The notes below the pieces were generated by a model. The model saw only the letters and a list, made by a program, of their open reading frames with translations. It did no database searches and was not told where the DNA came from. This document shows positions 26,571 to 35,451 of a DNA stretch of 55,204 nucleotides, one piece after another (positions within the stretch are counted from its first letter, which is position 1; each line of letters begins with the position of its first letter). Where the stretch lies: contig CAKUGF010000013.1 of the NCBI GenBank assembly GCA_934654585.1, forward strand, positions 1-55,204, written 5' to 3'. Source of the stretch: an uncultured Collinsella sp. (GTDB lineage: Bacteria > Actinomycetota > Coriobacteriia > Coriobacteriales > Coriobacteriaceae). The position numbers and the translations under genes are program-made.

Positions 26571-27290
26571 ATGTCCGCACCTAAAAACGCACCGCTTTAC
26601 CAGCAGATTTACGATGAGATTAAGGATTCGATCGAGAAGGGCGTTTATGCACCCAAGGAGCGCATTCCGTCTGAGCTCGAGCTTGCAGAGCAGTACGAGG
26701 TAAGCCGCATTACCGTGCGCCGTGCCGTCGAGGAGCTGTGCTCCGATGGTTACCTGGTTAAGCAGCAGGGCCGCGGCACCTTTGTCGCCACGCCGCACAT
26801 CAACCGCCAGTTCCATGCCACGGCGTTGCAGACGTTTACCGAGCTGTGCGCATCGAACGGCATGAAGGCGGGCGCGCATGTGGTCGATCGCCAGATTGTG
26901 CCGGCGCGCCAAAACGAGATGGAATTCTTTGGCCTGCAGAGGGATGCGCTGTTGCTGCATATTAAGCGCGTACGTACCGCCGATGGCGAGCCCATCTTTG
27001 AGGAGAACATCTTTGTGCCGTTTGGTCAATATCGCGAGCTATTGACGGCAGACCTTGAGGATAAGTCGATTTTTGCCGAGGTCGAGCGCGTCGGCGGCAC
27101 CCCGATTGCCTCGGTTGGCTATCGCTCGGTCGAAGCTGTCCGCGCCAACACCGAGCAGGCGGCCGAGCTGGGCATTGCTCCGCACGATCCGCTGCTCAAC
27201 CTTCGCGCCGGTTTTACCGGCCCCAACGGCGAGCCGGTCCTGATGGGTAAGCAGTACTACGTGGGATCGCGCTACGTTATGGTCATGTAG
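26571..27290 (+). CDS. GntR/HutC-family regulator
   Basis: 239 aa from ATG 26571. The N-terminal winged helix (PLYQQIYDEIKDSIEKGVY; IPSELELAEQYEVSRITVRR) has the conserved QQGRGTFVA turn into the UTRA domain. The UTRA domain (about 85-239) includes RVRTADGEPIFEENIF. It closely resembles the GntR proteins at 29658 and 42064 in the HTH. It lies downstream of the amber-interrupted YitT gene and shares an upstream motif with PTS-1. A sugar or glycated-amine phosphate inducer is inferred. Confidence 0.9.
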   Translation: MSAPKNAPLYQQIYDEIKDSIEKGVYAPKERIPSELELAEQYEVSRITVRRAVEELCSDGYLVKQQGRGTFVATPHINRQFHATALQTFTELCASNGMKAGAHVVDRQIVPARQNEMEFFGLQRDALLLHIKRVRTADGEPIFEENIFVPFGQYRELLTADLEDKSIFAEVERVGGTPIASVGYRSVEAVRANTEQAAELGIAPHDPLLNLRAGFTGPNGEPVLMGKQYYVGSRYVMVM

Positions 27291-27600
27291 GTTACGCGGG
27301 TTTACCAACCCGCGTAACCGGTCGACGCTGCGCCTTTGGTTCCGCCGTTCTGCCGAACGGCGGACCGGTCGACGCTACAAGCCCGCCAGAGCGGCAATCT
27401 GCCTTTCAACTTCGGCGGCATGACCAGAAGGTCAATGCCGCCTCGTTTCAAGGCACCTTGCTCGCTCTGACGGGCTTTCGCTGTCGTTGCCAAAACATCG
27501 GCGTTGCTGCGGTCCAAAGTGGTCATTGGGTGTTCTTAAATGACTAGTCGTTGGGGACGTTTTTGTTTGACTAGTCGTTTAAGAACGTCCCCAACGACCA
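27290..27600. repeat. 310-bp gene-free block of hairpins and repeats
   Basis: This region holds a GGTTACGCGGG/CCCGCGTAACC hairpin beginning inside the stop codon (27290-27319), a direct repeat ACCGGTCGACGCT (27317 and 27364), and a CCGCCGTTC/GAACGGCGG hairpin (27342-27363). A 99-bp imperfect palindrome beginning AGCCCGCCAGAGCG (27379-27477) follows. The last part is a compound REP-like element with two GACTAGTC cores and GGGGACG/CGTCCCC arms (27527-27600). No plausible gene is seen. Confidence 0.75.
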
Positions 27601-27677
27601 GTCTGGGCGATGGCCGTGTACTGCTGTCCCCGCGGCGGCGTATAATCGGCGGCAGATGATTCTGACGTTAGGAAACC

Positions 27678-29654
27678 ATGACCGATAGCATGCAGCAGAT
27701 GGCGCTCGACACGCTCGGCGCCTATTTTGGCTACACCTCGTTTCGCCCGGGCCAGGACCGCATGGTCGATGCGATTCTTGCCGGCCGCGATGCGCTGGGC
27801 GTTATGCCCACGGGTGCCGGCAAGTCCATCTGCTACCAGGTGCCTGCGCTCATGCTGCCCGGTATCACCTTTGTGGTGAGTCCGCTGCTATCGCTCATGG
27901 AGGACCAGACCCGCGCGCTGCTCGCGGCAGGTGCGCGCCCCAGCTATCTCAACTCCAGCCTTACGCCGGCTCAGCAAAATACCGTGCTCAAGCGTGCGCG
28001 CGAGGGTCGCTACCAGCTTATGTACGTGGCACCCGAGCGTCTGCTCGAGCCGCGTTTTCTAGCCTTTGCGCAGGAGGCCGCAGCCGAAGACGGCATCGGC
28101 GTGCCACTCGTGGCTATTGACGAGGCCCACTGCGTGAGCCAGTGGGGCCAGGATTTCCGCCCCGCCTACCTGCAGATTCGCGAGTTTATCGATTCGCTGC
28201 CGCAGCGCCCGATCGTGGCGGCCTTTACCGCCACGGCGACCGAGCGCGTGCGTGCGGACATTCAGCGGATGCTCGGCCTGCAAAATCCCGCAACGGTGGT
28301 GACGGGCTTCGACCGCAAGAACCTCTACTTTGGTTGCGAGGAGATGGGCGACAAGGCCAAGACCGCGTGGGTGCGCGACTACGTGATCGCGCATTCGAGC
28401 GAGAGCGGCATCGTGTATTGCTCGACCCGCAAGACGGTCGACGCACTGGCAGGCGAGCTTGCCGAGGCGCTGGGCCCCAGCGGCATTCGCGTGGGCCGCT
28501 ACCACGCCGGCATGGGCAACGACGCCCGTCGCCAGAGCCAACGCGCTTTTATCGACGACGACATTCAGGTGATGGTCGCCACCAACGCCTTTGGCATGGG
28601 CATCGACAAGCCCAACGTGCGCTACGTGATCCACAACAACGTGCCCGAGAGTATCGAGGCCTACTACCAGGAGGCGGGCCGCGCTGGCCGCGATGGCGAT
28701 CCGGCCAGCTGTCACTTGCTATGGAACGGCAACGATTTTCGCATGCGCCGCTTTTTGATCGACCGCGGCGATGCGGCCGACGAGGCACTCGACGATGAGC
28801 AGCGCGCATGGGCGCTCCAGAACCGCTACCGCCTGCTCAGCCAGATGGAGGGCTATTGCAACACCACCGGTTGCCTGCGCGAATACATGCTGCGCTACTT
28901 TGGCGACGAGGCCGCGGCCGAGCATGCGGCGGTGGGCACGGACGGTGCGGCGGACGAGGCCGAGGGCTGCGGCAACTGTAGTAACTGCCTCACGCAGTTC
29001 GAGGTCGAGGACGTCACCGATATGGCCCGCGCCACCGTGCGCTACGTCGCCACGCGCCCCATGCGCTTCGGCAAGTCGCTCATCGCCGACGTGCTCCATG
29101 GTGGCAATACCGAGCGCATTCGCCAGATGCATCTTGACGAGGACCGCGGCTATGGTGAGCTGTCGAGTGAATCGGTCGGCCGCATCAAAGACATCATTGG
29201 GCAGCTGTGCGGTCGCGGCTATCTGGCCACCTCGCAGGGGCAGTACCCGGTCGTGGGCCTGGGCCCGCGCGCTAGCGAGGTCGAGGACGAGGCGTTCGCC
29301 TTCACCATTAAGCGCCGCGCATCCAAGCGCAAGGCATCGGCGCGCGCCCGTCGTGCGGTGGACCTGCTGCGCGAGGAGGCCGAGCTGGACCAGCGTCCGC
29401 GTGTTGGTGATGATGCCGAGCTGTTCGAGCGCCTGCGGGCACTCCGCAAGGAGATCTCGACCGAGCTCGAGATGGCGCCGTACATGGTCTTTTCCGACAA
29501 GGCCCTGCGCGGTCTGTGCCGTCTGCGCCCGCAGACGCGCGACGAGCTTATCCAGGTCAACGGCATCGGCGAGAAAAAGGCCGACGCCTTTGGCGAGCAG
29601 TTCATGGCGGCGATTGAAGAGTTTGAATCCGAGCATGCGCGGGATGGAGCATAA
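27678..29654 (+). CDS. recQ: ATP-dependent DNA helicase RecQ
   Basis: 658 aa from ATG 27678. The helicase core has Walker A PTGAGKSICYQ, the DEAH box AIDEAHCVSQWGQDFRPAY, motif III FTATAT and motif VI QEAGRAGRDG. An RQC zinc-binding region follows (CLREYMLRYFGD and CGNCSNC). The winged helix and a C-terminal HRDC domain (VFSDKALRGLCRL) complete a canonical RecQ. It unwinds structured DNA in recombination and fork repair. The next gene, a GntR regulator, begins 3 nt after its stop, so recQ transcripts would read into it. Confidence 0.97.
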   Translation: MTDSMQQMALDTLGAYFGYTSFRPGQDRMVDAILAGRDALGVMPTGAGKSICYQVPALMLPGITFVVSPLLSLMEDQTRALLAAGARPSYLNSSLTPAQQNTVLKRAREGRYQLMYVAPERLLEPRFLAFAQEAAAEDGIGVPLVAIDEAHCVSQWGQDFRPAYLQIREFIDSLPQRPIVAAFTATATERVRADIQRMLGLQNPATVVTGFDRKNLYFGCEEMGDKAKTAWVRDYVIAHSSESGIVYCSTRKTVDALAGELAEALGPSGIRVGRYHAGMGNDARRQSQRAFIDDDIQVMVATNAFGMGIDKPNVRYVIHNNVPESIEAYYQEAGRAGRDGDPASCHLLWNGNDFRMRRFLIDRGDAADEALDDEQRAWALQNRYRLLSQMEGYCNTTGCLREYMLRYFGDEAAAEHAAVGTDGAADEAEGCGNCSNCLTQFEVEDVTDMARATVRYVATRPMRFGKSLIADVLHGGNTERIRQMHLDEDRGYGELSSESVGRIKDIIGQLCGRGYLATSQGQYPVVGLGPRASEVEDEAFAFTIKRRASKRKASARARRAVDLLREEAELDQRPRVGDDAELFERLRALRKEISTELEMAPYMVFSDKALRGLCRLRPQTRDELIQVNGIGEKKADAFGEQFMAAIEEFESEHARDGA

Positions 29655-29657
29655 ACG

Positions 29658-30422
29658 ATGGCAACCGAGAGTAAAACCGAGCGTTTCGAGCGCGCCGAGG
29701 TGCCCGCCGTGCCGTTGTACCAGCAGGTTATGGATAACCTGAAGGGTGAGATTGCGCGCGGCGTGTATCCTGCCGGCTCGCGCATCCCTTCCGAGATGGA
29801 GCTCGCGAAGTCCTACGGCGTAGGGCGCATTACCGTGCGCCGCGCGATTGAGGAGTTGTCGCGCGCGGGATATCTCAATCGCCAGCAGGGGAGGGGCACC
29901 TTTGTGTGCGCTCCCAAGCTCAAGCGTAAGATTCGTCAGAAGGGCGACGTCCAGAGCTTTACCGATGGCTGCGTTGCTAACGATATGGCGCCGGGCGCAC
30001 GCCTGGTGTCGCGCACGGTGGTCGCGGCGACGCACGAGGATGCGGCGTTTTTTGGCGTGGAGCCCGGCTGCGAGCTTATCGTGGTCGAGCGCGTGCGCAC
30101 AGCCGACGGCATCCCCGTCATGCTCGAGAACAACGCCTTTGTGCTGGCCGACCATCCCTACCTGCAGACGCTGGCCGACGAGGACTTCGCCGACAACTCG
30201 ATTTTTGCGCTCGTTGCCGAGCATTCGGGTCGCGCACCGCTCAAGTCCGACCCCTGTACCGTGGAGATTGCACTGGCCGATGTTCAGGCGGCCCCACTGC
30301 TGGAGGTGCCGGTCGGTGAGCCGCTCTTCTATATGGAGGCGTACTTTACCGATGCCGATGAGCGGCCCCTGTTGCTCGGCCGCCAGAAGATCGTGGGCTC
30401 GCGCTATGTTTTCGACATCTAA
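29658..30422 (+). CDS. GntR/HutC-family regulator coupled to recQ
   Basis: 254 aa from ATG 29658, only three bases after the recQ stop, with a weak ribosome site inside the recQ end (GGGATGGAG). The HTH is PLYQQVMDNLKGEIARGVY and IPSEMELAKSYGVGRITVRR; the UTRA domain spans about 95-254 (VRTADGIPVMLENNAFVL). It is followed by duplicated ATAGAACAACATAGAAC sites and SIS-3, so SIS-3 is its likely target. Sharing a transcript with recQ is unusual and probably reflects insertion of the GntR-SIS unit behind recQ. Confidence 0.9.
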   Translation: MATESKTERFERAEVPAVPLYQQVMDNLKGEIARGVYPAGSRIPSEMELAKSYGVGRITVRRAIEELSRAGYLNRQQGRGTFVCAPKLKRKIRQKGDVQSFTDGCVANDMAPGARLVSRTVVAATHEDAAFFGVEPGCELIVVERVRTADGIPVMLENNAFVLADHPYLQTLADEDFADNSIFALVAEHSGRAPLKSDPCTVEIALADVQAAPLLEVPVGEPLFYMEAYFTDADERPLLLGRQKIVGSRYVFDI

Positions 30423-30431
30423 CGTCCATAG

Positions 30432-30512
30432 ATAGAACAACATAGAACAAATCTGCCGAAATGACTTCACGTGCTTCGGCTTGCGTGGTATATATAGAAC
30501 AACATAGAACGA
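30432..30512 (+). promoter_or_regulatory. Duplicated ATAGAACAACATAGAAC operator candidates before SIS-3
   Basis: ATAGAACAACATAGAACAA (30432-30450) recurs as ATAGAACAACATAGAACGA (30494-30512). Each copy has two TAGAAC half-sites 10 bp apart, and a small GCCGAA/TTCGGC hairpin lies between the copies. The position between the GntR gene and SIS-3 fits repression of SIS-3. Confidence 0.65.
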
Positions 30513-30566
30513 CCGCAGGTACGAGCTGCTGTCGCTCAAAGCCGCCACACAGGGAGGAACATCAGC

Positions 30567-31535
30567 ATGAACGCACACGATCTGGTTCAGGAGATCATCG
30601 AGCGCAAGGGTAAGGTCGAGAATGTCTTTTGGATCGCCTGTGGCGGTTCGATGATCGACCTGATGCCGGCCAACGAGTTGCTCAAGCGCGAGGCCACCAC
30701 GTTTACCTCCACGGTCTACACGGCGCGCGAGTTCTGCCTGATGGCTCCCAAGAGCCTCGGCGAGAAGTCGCTCGTCATCGCCTGCAGCCACAGCGGCAAC
30801 ACGCAGGAGGTCGTCGACGGCTGCGAGTTGGCGCTGGCCGCCGGCGCCGAGGTCGTCGCCATGACCGACTGCGAGGGCTCCAAGATCGATAACGGCAAGT
30901 GGACCACCTGGGTCTACCCGTGGGGCGAGGGCGTGTCGCAGGCCGAGGTGCCGCAGGGCATCGGTGCTCTGATCGCCGCCGAGCTGCTCGACCAGCAGGA
31001 GGGCTACGAGGCGCTCGCCGATATGTACGAGGGTCTTAAGCAGATGGACGCACTGCTGCCCGCTGCTCGCGAGAAGGTCAACGCCGAGCTGGGTGCCCGC
31101 TTTGCCGAGCTCTGCCAGCAGCATAAGTTCTTCTACATTCTGGGTTCCGGCCCCAACTTTAGCCAGACCTACGCCATGGCCATCTGCTCGCTCATGGAGA
31201 TGCAGTGGCAGCACTGCTGCTATATTCACTCCGGCGAGTACTTCCACGGCCCCTTCGAGGCCACCGAGCCCGGCGTGTTCTACTTTGTGCAGCTCGGCGC
31301 CGGCGAGTGCCGCCCCATGGAGGAGCGCGCTCTTGCGTTTCTCAACACGCACACCGACACCATCATGGTGCTCGACGCGCTCGAGTACGGCGTGGGCGAC
31401 GTGCCCGCCAGCGTTCGTTCCTTCCTGGAGCCGATCTTCTTCTATGCGATGAGCTGCGAGCTGCGCGCCGCCCGCGGCAAGGTCTTCGACCACAGCCCCG
31501 AGTTCCGCCGCTACATGGGCGTCGAGCAGTACTAA
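30567..31535 (+). CDS. SIS-domain protein, deglycase/isomerase-like (SIS-3)
   Basis: 322 aa from ATG 30567 behind GGGAGGAAC. Double SIS fold with VFWIACGGSMIDLMPAN, IACSHSGNTQEVVDG and FYILGSGPNFSQTYAMA. The family motif GEYFHGPFEA is kept, and the C-terminus FRRYMGVEQY is a diverged form of RRYMWK. It has no PTS neighbour, so its substrate must arrive by another transporter, possibly PTS-1 or PTS-2. Controlled by the adjoining GntR (inference). Confidence 0.82.
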   Translation: MNAHDLVQEIIERKGKVENVFWIACGGSMIDLMPANELLKREATTFTSTVYTAREFCLMAPKSLGEKSLVIACSHSGNTQEVVDGCELALAAGAEVVAMTDCEGSKIDNGKWTTWVYPWGEGVSQAEVPQGIGALIAAELLDQQEGYEALADMYEGLKQMDALLPAAREKVNAELGARFAELCQQHKFFYILGSGPNFSQTYAMAICSLMEMQWQHCCYIHSGEYFHGPFEATEPGVFYFVQLGAGECRPMEERALAFLNTHTDTIMVLDALEYGVGDVPASVRSFLEPIFFYAMSCELRAARGKVFDHSPEFRRYMGVEQY

Positions 31536-31628
31536 GTAACGGGGAAAGCAGCTTTCCACGACGGAGCCTGCGCCAAGTGCGGGCCCCGTTTTGCGTTATG
31601 GTGGCCTGCTTTGTTCGGGTTGAAAATG

Positions 31629-31808
31629 AGGTCTAATACTTTTCCCGAGAAGTGAACGACCTATTTTGGACCCCGGAAGCATCCGCACTTTTTGGCGTCA
31701 AAACTGCAGGAAATAATCGATGAAACCGCAGGAAATTGCGTCTGAAAAGTGTCGATGTTTCGGGGGTCTGATTTTACTCGTTCACTTCTCGGGAAAAGTA
31801 TTAGACCT
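31629..31808. repeat. 180-bp palindromic element with 31-bp perfect terminal inverted repeats
   Basis: 31629-31659 and 31778-31808 are perfect reverse complements (outer end AGGTCTAATACTTTTCCCG). The interior continues as an imperfect palindrome: ACCCCGGAAGCATCCGCAC on the left matches the complement of GTGTCGATGTTTCGGGGGT on the right. No ORF fits inside. It sits between convergent SIS-3 and ldh. Same design as 3540-3743 with a different sequence. Confidence 0.78.
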
Positions 31809-31834
31809 AAATTCGCGAGTGCGTTGCGTGAGTC

Positions 31835-31876
31835 AAAAAAAGCGGGCCGCGCCGGGGATTTCCGGCGCGGCCCGCT
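31835..31876 (-). terminator. Terminator of the L-2-hydroxyacid dehydrogenase gene
   Basis: A perfect 15-bp stem AGCGGGCCGCGCCGG / CCGGCGCGGCCCGCT (31841-31876) is followed on the minus strand by a T tract (A run 31835-31841). It lies 42 bp after the ldh stop. Confidence 0.9.
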
Positions 31877-31918
31877 TTGCATGGCACTTGGATATGTGAG
31901 GCCAGACCAGCCAACGGC

Positions 31919-32896
31919 CTATTTGGCGTCGTAGGCCTCGGCATCCCACCAGTCGAGCTGGGCGATGTTGTCGCGGATGTGCTGGCAGCTCTTGTGGAAG
32001 CCCTCGAGCTCGTGCTCGGACAGGTCGAGCGTGTAGACCTCCTCAACGCCCTCGGCGCCGATCACGCACGGCAGCGAGGTGAAGATGCCCTCCTCGCCAT
32101 ACTGGCCGGTCATGAGCGTGGAAGCCGAAAGCACAGCGTGCTCGTTGTGCAGCACGGCGGCGCAGACGCGCGCGGCGGAGTTGGCGACGGCGTACTCGGT
32201 GCACTGCTTGCCGGCATAGGTCACGTAGCCGCCCTTGCGCGCGAGCTCCTCGACCTCCATGTGGTCGAAGGCGTACTTGTCGGGGTTCTCGGCCTGAAGC
32301 TCGGTGAGGCTCTTGCCGGCGATGGTCGCGGCCTTAAAGGCGGCCAGCTGGCTAAAGCCGTGCTCACCGATCATGTAGGCGTCGACGGACTTGGGGCTCA
32401 CGCCGACCTTCTTGGAGATTTCGGTGCGCAGGCGGGCAGAGTCCAGGCCGCAGCCCGAGCCGATGATCTTCTTGGGGTCATAGCCGGTCAGGTGCCACAG
32501 CTCGGTGCACACGACGTCGCAGGGGTTGGAGATGCTCACGAAGATGCCGTCGAAACCGGCGTCGACAATGCGCTTGGCAAAGGAGCGGGCGGCGTCGGTG
32601 GTAAAGAACAGCTCGCCGTCGCGGCTGCCAGCGGCCAGCGCGACCTTACCGGCGGCGTTGACGATGACGTCGCAGCAGGCCAGCTCCTCGTAGTGGTCGT
32701 AGCAGTTGACGATCTTGGTGTTGTACGGGACAAACGAAAGGGAGTCGCGCAGGTCCTGGACCTCGGACGTCACCTTGGCCTCGTTGATATCGCACAGGTA
32801 CAGCTCATCGGCAATGCCCTGCATAAGCAGGCTGTTGGCGACATGTGCTCCTACGTGGCCCTGGCCGACCACACCGATCTTACGCGTCTGGTACAT
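31919..32896 (-). CDS. L-lactate / L-2-hydroxyacid dehydrogenase
   Basis: 325 aa from ATG at 32896, with GAAAGGA upstream on the minus strand. The NAD-binding motif is IGVVGQGHVGAHVAN, followed by the adenine-binding Asp in LYLCDINEAKV, ISNPCDV, the substrate-binding DSARLR, and the catalytic His in IGEHG. The specificity loop reads AAGKVALAAGSRDGE, without the Gln102 of classical lactate or Arg of malate dehydrogenases, and resembles L-2-hydroxyisocaproate dehydrogenases. The preferred 2-keto acid may therefore be bulkier than pyruvate. Monocistronic, with its own terminator. Confidence 0.85.
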   Translation of the reverse strand: MYQTRKIGVVGQGHVGAHVANSLLMQGIADELYLCDINEAKVTSEVQDLRDSLSFVPYNTKIVNCYDHYEELACCDVIVNAAGKVALAAGSRDGELFFTTDAARSFAKRIVDAGFDGIFVSISNPCDVVCTELWHLTGYDPKKIIGSGCGLDSARLRTEISKKVGVSPKSVDAYMIGEHGFSQLAAFKAATIAGKSLTELQAENPDKYAFDHMEVEELARKGGYVTYAGKQCTEYAVANSAARVCAAVLHNEHAVLSASTLMTGQYGEEGIFTSLPCVIGAEGVEEVYTLDLSEHELEGFHKSCQHIRDNIAQLDWWDAEAYDAK

Positions 32897-33107
32897 ATAA
32901 GTATCCTTTCGGCCGAGTTTTTCGCGTTGAAACATTGTAGCGTCCTGCCGTCACTTTGCTAGACTAAAGTGCAGTAGATTTTTGGGACATGCCTTAATTT
33001 CTACTTTTGAGGCGTTTTGGACCGCTGACGGCATCGCTGGGCGATGTGCTCGCGCGGATGGGGCCGCTCGTTGTACCATAGCTGCAACTGACTCGTAAGG
33101 AGCATCC

Positions 33108-34034
33108 ATGCCCATTCGCATCCCCGACGCCCTCCCTGCCGCTGCGCAGCTCGAGAGCGAGAACATCTTTGTCATGACCGAGTACCGCGCGCTGCACCAG
33201 GACATCCGCCCGCTACGCGTGCTCATCCTCAACCTCATGCCCACCAAGATTGCCACCGAGACGCAGATTATGCGCAAGCTCTCTAACACGCCGCTGCAGG
33301 TGGAGGTGGACCTGCTACGCACCAAGACGCACGAGGCCACGCACGTAAGCGCCGGCCACCTGGAGACGTTCTACCGCACGTTCGACGACATCCGCGACAT
33401 CCACTACGACGGCCTGATCATCACAGGCGCGCCGGTGGAGCAGATGCCGTTCGAAGAGGTCGATTACTGGCCCGAGCTCTGCCAGATTATGGACTGGTCT
33501 ACCACGCATGTGCACTCCACGCTGCACATTTGCTGGGGCGCGCAGGCTGGCCTGTACCACCACTACGGTATTCAGAAGCACGATCTGCCTGCTAAGGCGA
33601 GCGGCGTGTTCGAACATCATCTGGTGAAGCCGCAAAGCCCGCTGGTCCGCGGCTTTGACGACCGCTTCTATGCCGTGCACTCGCGCAATACCGACGTGCG
33701 CCGCGAGGACGTGGAGGCCGAGCCGCAGCTCGAGGTCGTGGCCGTATCTGACGAGGTGGGCCTGTATATCGTCAAGTCGACCGACAGCCGCCGCTTCTTT
33801 GTCTTTGGCCATCCCGAGTACGACACCGACACGCTGCGTCTGGAGTACGAGCGCGACGTGAAGCGCGGGCTCAACCCGGAGGTGCCGGCGCATTACTTCC
33901 CAGGCGACGACCCCACGGCCGAGCCGCGCAACGTCTGGCGCAGCCAGGCTCAGCTGTTCTACACCAACTGGCTCAACTACTACGTCTACCAGACCACGCC
34001 CTACGACCTAGCCCGAGCCGGCGAGGAGCACTAG
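33108..34034 (+). CDS. metA: Homoserine O-acyltransferase MetA (probably acetyl-CoA specific)
   Basis: 308 aa from ATG 33108 behind TAAGGAG. MetA family throughout: [17 protein letters not shown] near the N-terminus, the nucleophilic Cys in [17 protein letters not shown] and the catalytic His in FVFGHPEYD. The acyl-CoA specificity position lies in [15 protein letters not shown], where Glu replaces the Gly of E. coli MetA. Glu at this site is associated with acetyl-CoA rather than succinyl-CoA use. First committed step of methionine synthesis. The leader shows no riboswitch I can recognise. Confidence 0.93.
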   Translation: MPIRIPDALPAAAQLESENIFVMTEYRALHQDIRPLRVLILNLMPTKIATETQIMRKLSNTPLQVEVDLLRTKTHEATHVSAGHLETFYRTFDDIRDIHYDGLIITGAPVEQMPFEEVDYWPELCQIMDWSTTHVHSTLHICWGAQAGLYHHYGIQKHDLPAKASGVFEHHLVKPQSPLVRGFDDRFYAVHSRNTDVRREDVEAEPQLEVVAVSDEVGLYIVKSTDSRRFFVFGHPEYDTDTLRLEYERDVKRGLNPEVPAHYFPGDDPTAEPRNVWRSQAQLFYTNWLNYYVYQTTPYDLARAGEEH

Positions 34035-34050
34035 GCTGCCACTGCAGCTC

Positions 34051-34178
34051 GACGAGAGTGGATATCCGGAAACACGAGCGAGGATTTTCGGACGCTTACA
34101 GATCGAGAGAGGATAATCTCCCATTTTTAGCTTGGAAACGGGCCCAAAACGGGAGATTTTCCTCTTTCGATTTTCAGC
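34051..34178 (+). repeat. GAGNGTGGAT-unit hairpin element, copy 1
   Basis: Successive units GACGAGAGTGGATATCCGGA, CGAGCGAGGATTTTCGGACG and ATCGAGAGAGGATAATCTCC are followed by TAGCTTGGAAACGGGC and the complementary arm CGGGAGATTTTCCTCTTTCG. It therefore closes with a hairpin of about 20 bp. Related copies lie at 35452-35577 and 46903-47064. Confidence 0.7.
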
Positions 34179-34464
34179 ATATAGATGCCGATGGTTCAAC
34201 AACAAGATGACGCACGCAGGGGCAAAGTCGCGTTTGACGTAGTCTTGAATCTAGACGGTATTTTCTTTCTGATGATTCGATGGGCCGAGGCCTCTAAATG
34301 TGGAGATAGGGACCTCTCGGCAACTTCTTTACCTGCAGAAATGAAGTCCTCAATAGTTAATGCATAAACCCGTCAAGCATTTGGTCAGCTTTTGGTCGGC
34401 ATTTGGTCAGACTCCGCATGAAACCGTCTGGTACGTTTGCGCCGTCCAAGAGCTGGGAGGCGAC
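34179..34464 (+). promoter_or_regulatory. Upstream region of the AbiEi-like gene with three TTTGGTCAG repeats
   Basis: Just under 300 bp. 34371-34411 has CGTCAAGC followed by ATTTGGTCAGC, TTTTGGTCGGC and ATTTGGTCAGA, three direct repeats in exact 11-bp phase. A related two-repeat block with the same CGTCAAGC lead is at 3799-3830. It is a candidate operator for the wHTH of the downstream protein. The rest shows no convincing gene. Confidence 0.5.
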
Positions 34465-35427
34465 ATGGGAAACGCGACGGCGCATCAAAGGCTTGCGAGT
34501 CATATCGAAGCATGTGAACAGAAGATGAGTTGCGTGTACGCGCGTACGGCGGCGGAGGCAAAGCAGATTGAGCGTCGGGTGGCGGCGGGGAGTCTTGAGG
34601 TAGTCATGCCGGGGTTGTATGCGCGTCCGGAGTACTGGTCCGAGCTCAAGTTACGACAGCGCTACCTGCATCGGGTGCGGGCGCTCGCGCGGCAGCATCC
34701 CGGCTGGACGTTCTGCTCGTATACGGCTGCCGTGATTTGCGGACTCTCAGTTTCAAATGTCAACCTAAGGTACATCCATATCGCCGTGCCGCCGACCCAA
34801 ACGACGACGCCGGGGTCGGAGATTATCCGGCACCGTTATATCCGGCGAACGAGCGCCAGCCAGTTGGATATTGCCGTGACCGATATCGACCAGACGATAA
34901 CGGATTGCCTGGTCGATGCGTCGTTTGTCGAAGGACTGATCATCGCTGATTCGGTTCTTCACGAGCAGCTTATGTCGAAGAAGCATCTAATTGCGACCGT
35001 TGACGAGCTTGGTCGGGGTCGTCGTGGCGTTGCGATGGCGCGTTGGGTGGCGCAGCAAGCCGATGGCCTGTCGGAAAGCGGTGGCGAGTCCAAGGCGCGC
35101 GCTCTGATGATCGAGCGCGGTTGGCAGGTTCCGGAGCTGCAGGTTGAGCTGTTCGACCCGGTTGAGCCGGGAAAGCCATATCGTGTTGACTACTTGTGGC
35201 GCGTGGGCGACCGATTGATTATCGGGGAGTTCGACGGATTCATTAAAAGTGAGAAGGCGTTGGAGGAGGGCAAGCTCGCAAAGGCGCAATTTGACGAGCG
35301 CCAGCGCGAGTCGAGACTTTCGATGCTCGATAACTGCAAGGTTGTGCGTTTGTGCTGGGATGATCTGAAGGACCCGAAAAAGCTCGATCGCAAGCTTAAG
35401 GTTGCCGGTGTTCCGCGTGTGGGTTGA
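34465..35427 (+). CDS. AbiEi-like protein with C-terminal VSR/DUF559-type nuclease-like domain
   Basis: 320 aa from ATG 34465 (RBS GGGAGG). The N-terminal part resembles the AbiEi antitoxin: a short wHTH (about 15-55, RVAAGSLEVVMPGLYARPEYW) and a middle domain (70-190, HPGWTFCSYTAAVICGL). The C-terminal 110 residues carry a PD-(D/E)XK-type signature: GGESKARALMIERG (E208), RVDYLWRVGDR (D242) and IIGEFDGFIK (E255, D257, K261). No AbiEii nucleotidyltransferase adjoins. The role is probably in defence or a toxin-like nuclease, by inference. The gene is bracketed by two copies of one hairpin element. Confidence 0.7.
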   Translation: MGNATAHQRLASHIEACEQKMSCVYARTAAEAKQIERRVAAGSLEVVMPGLYARPEYWSELKLRQRYLHRVRALARQHPGWTFCSYTAAVICGLSVSNVNLRYIHIAVPPTQTTTPGSEIIRHRYIRRTSASQLDIAVTDIDQTITDCLVDASFVEGLIIADSVLHEQLMSKKHLIATVDELGRGRRGVAMARWVAQQADGLSESGGESKARALMIERGWQVPELQVELFDPVEPGKPYRVDYLWRVGDRLIIGEFDGFIKSEKALEEGKLAKAQFDERQRESRLSMLDNCKVVRLCWDDLKDPKKLDRKLKVAGVPRVG

Positions 35428-35451
35428 GGCGATGGCGGGGGTGCTCGTGCC

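Noticed and set aside
28719..31559. Minus-strand open frame of about 950 codons opposite recQ, GntR and SIS-3
   Set aside because: It spans three well-supported plus-strand genes and their intergenic operators. No start signals or domains are visible.
32940..33107. SAM or other riboswitch ahead of metA
   Set aside because: The leader is short, and I see no SAM-I/II-like conserved core or terminator/antiterminator pair.
34185..34367. 60-codon ORF upstream of the AbiEi-like gene
   Set aside because: No ribosome site and no recognisable family. It could be a remnant, but the evidence is too weak to call it.
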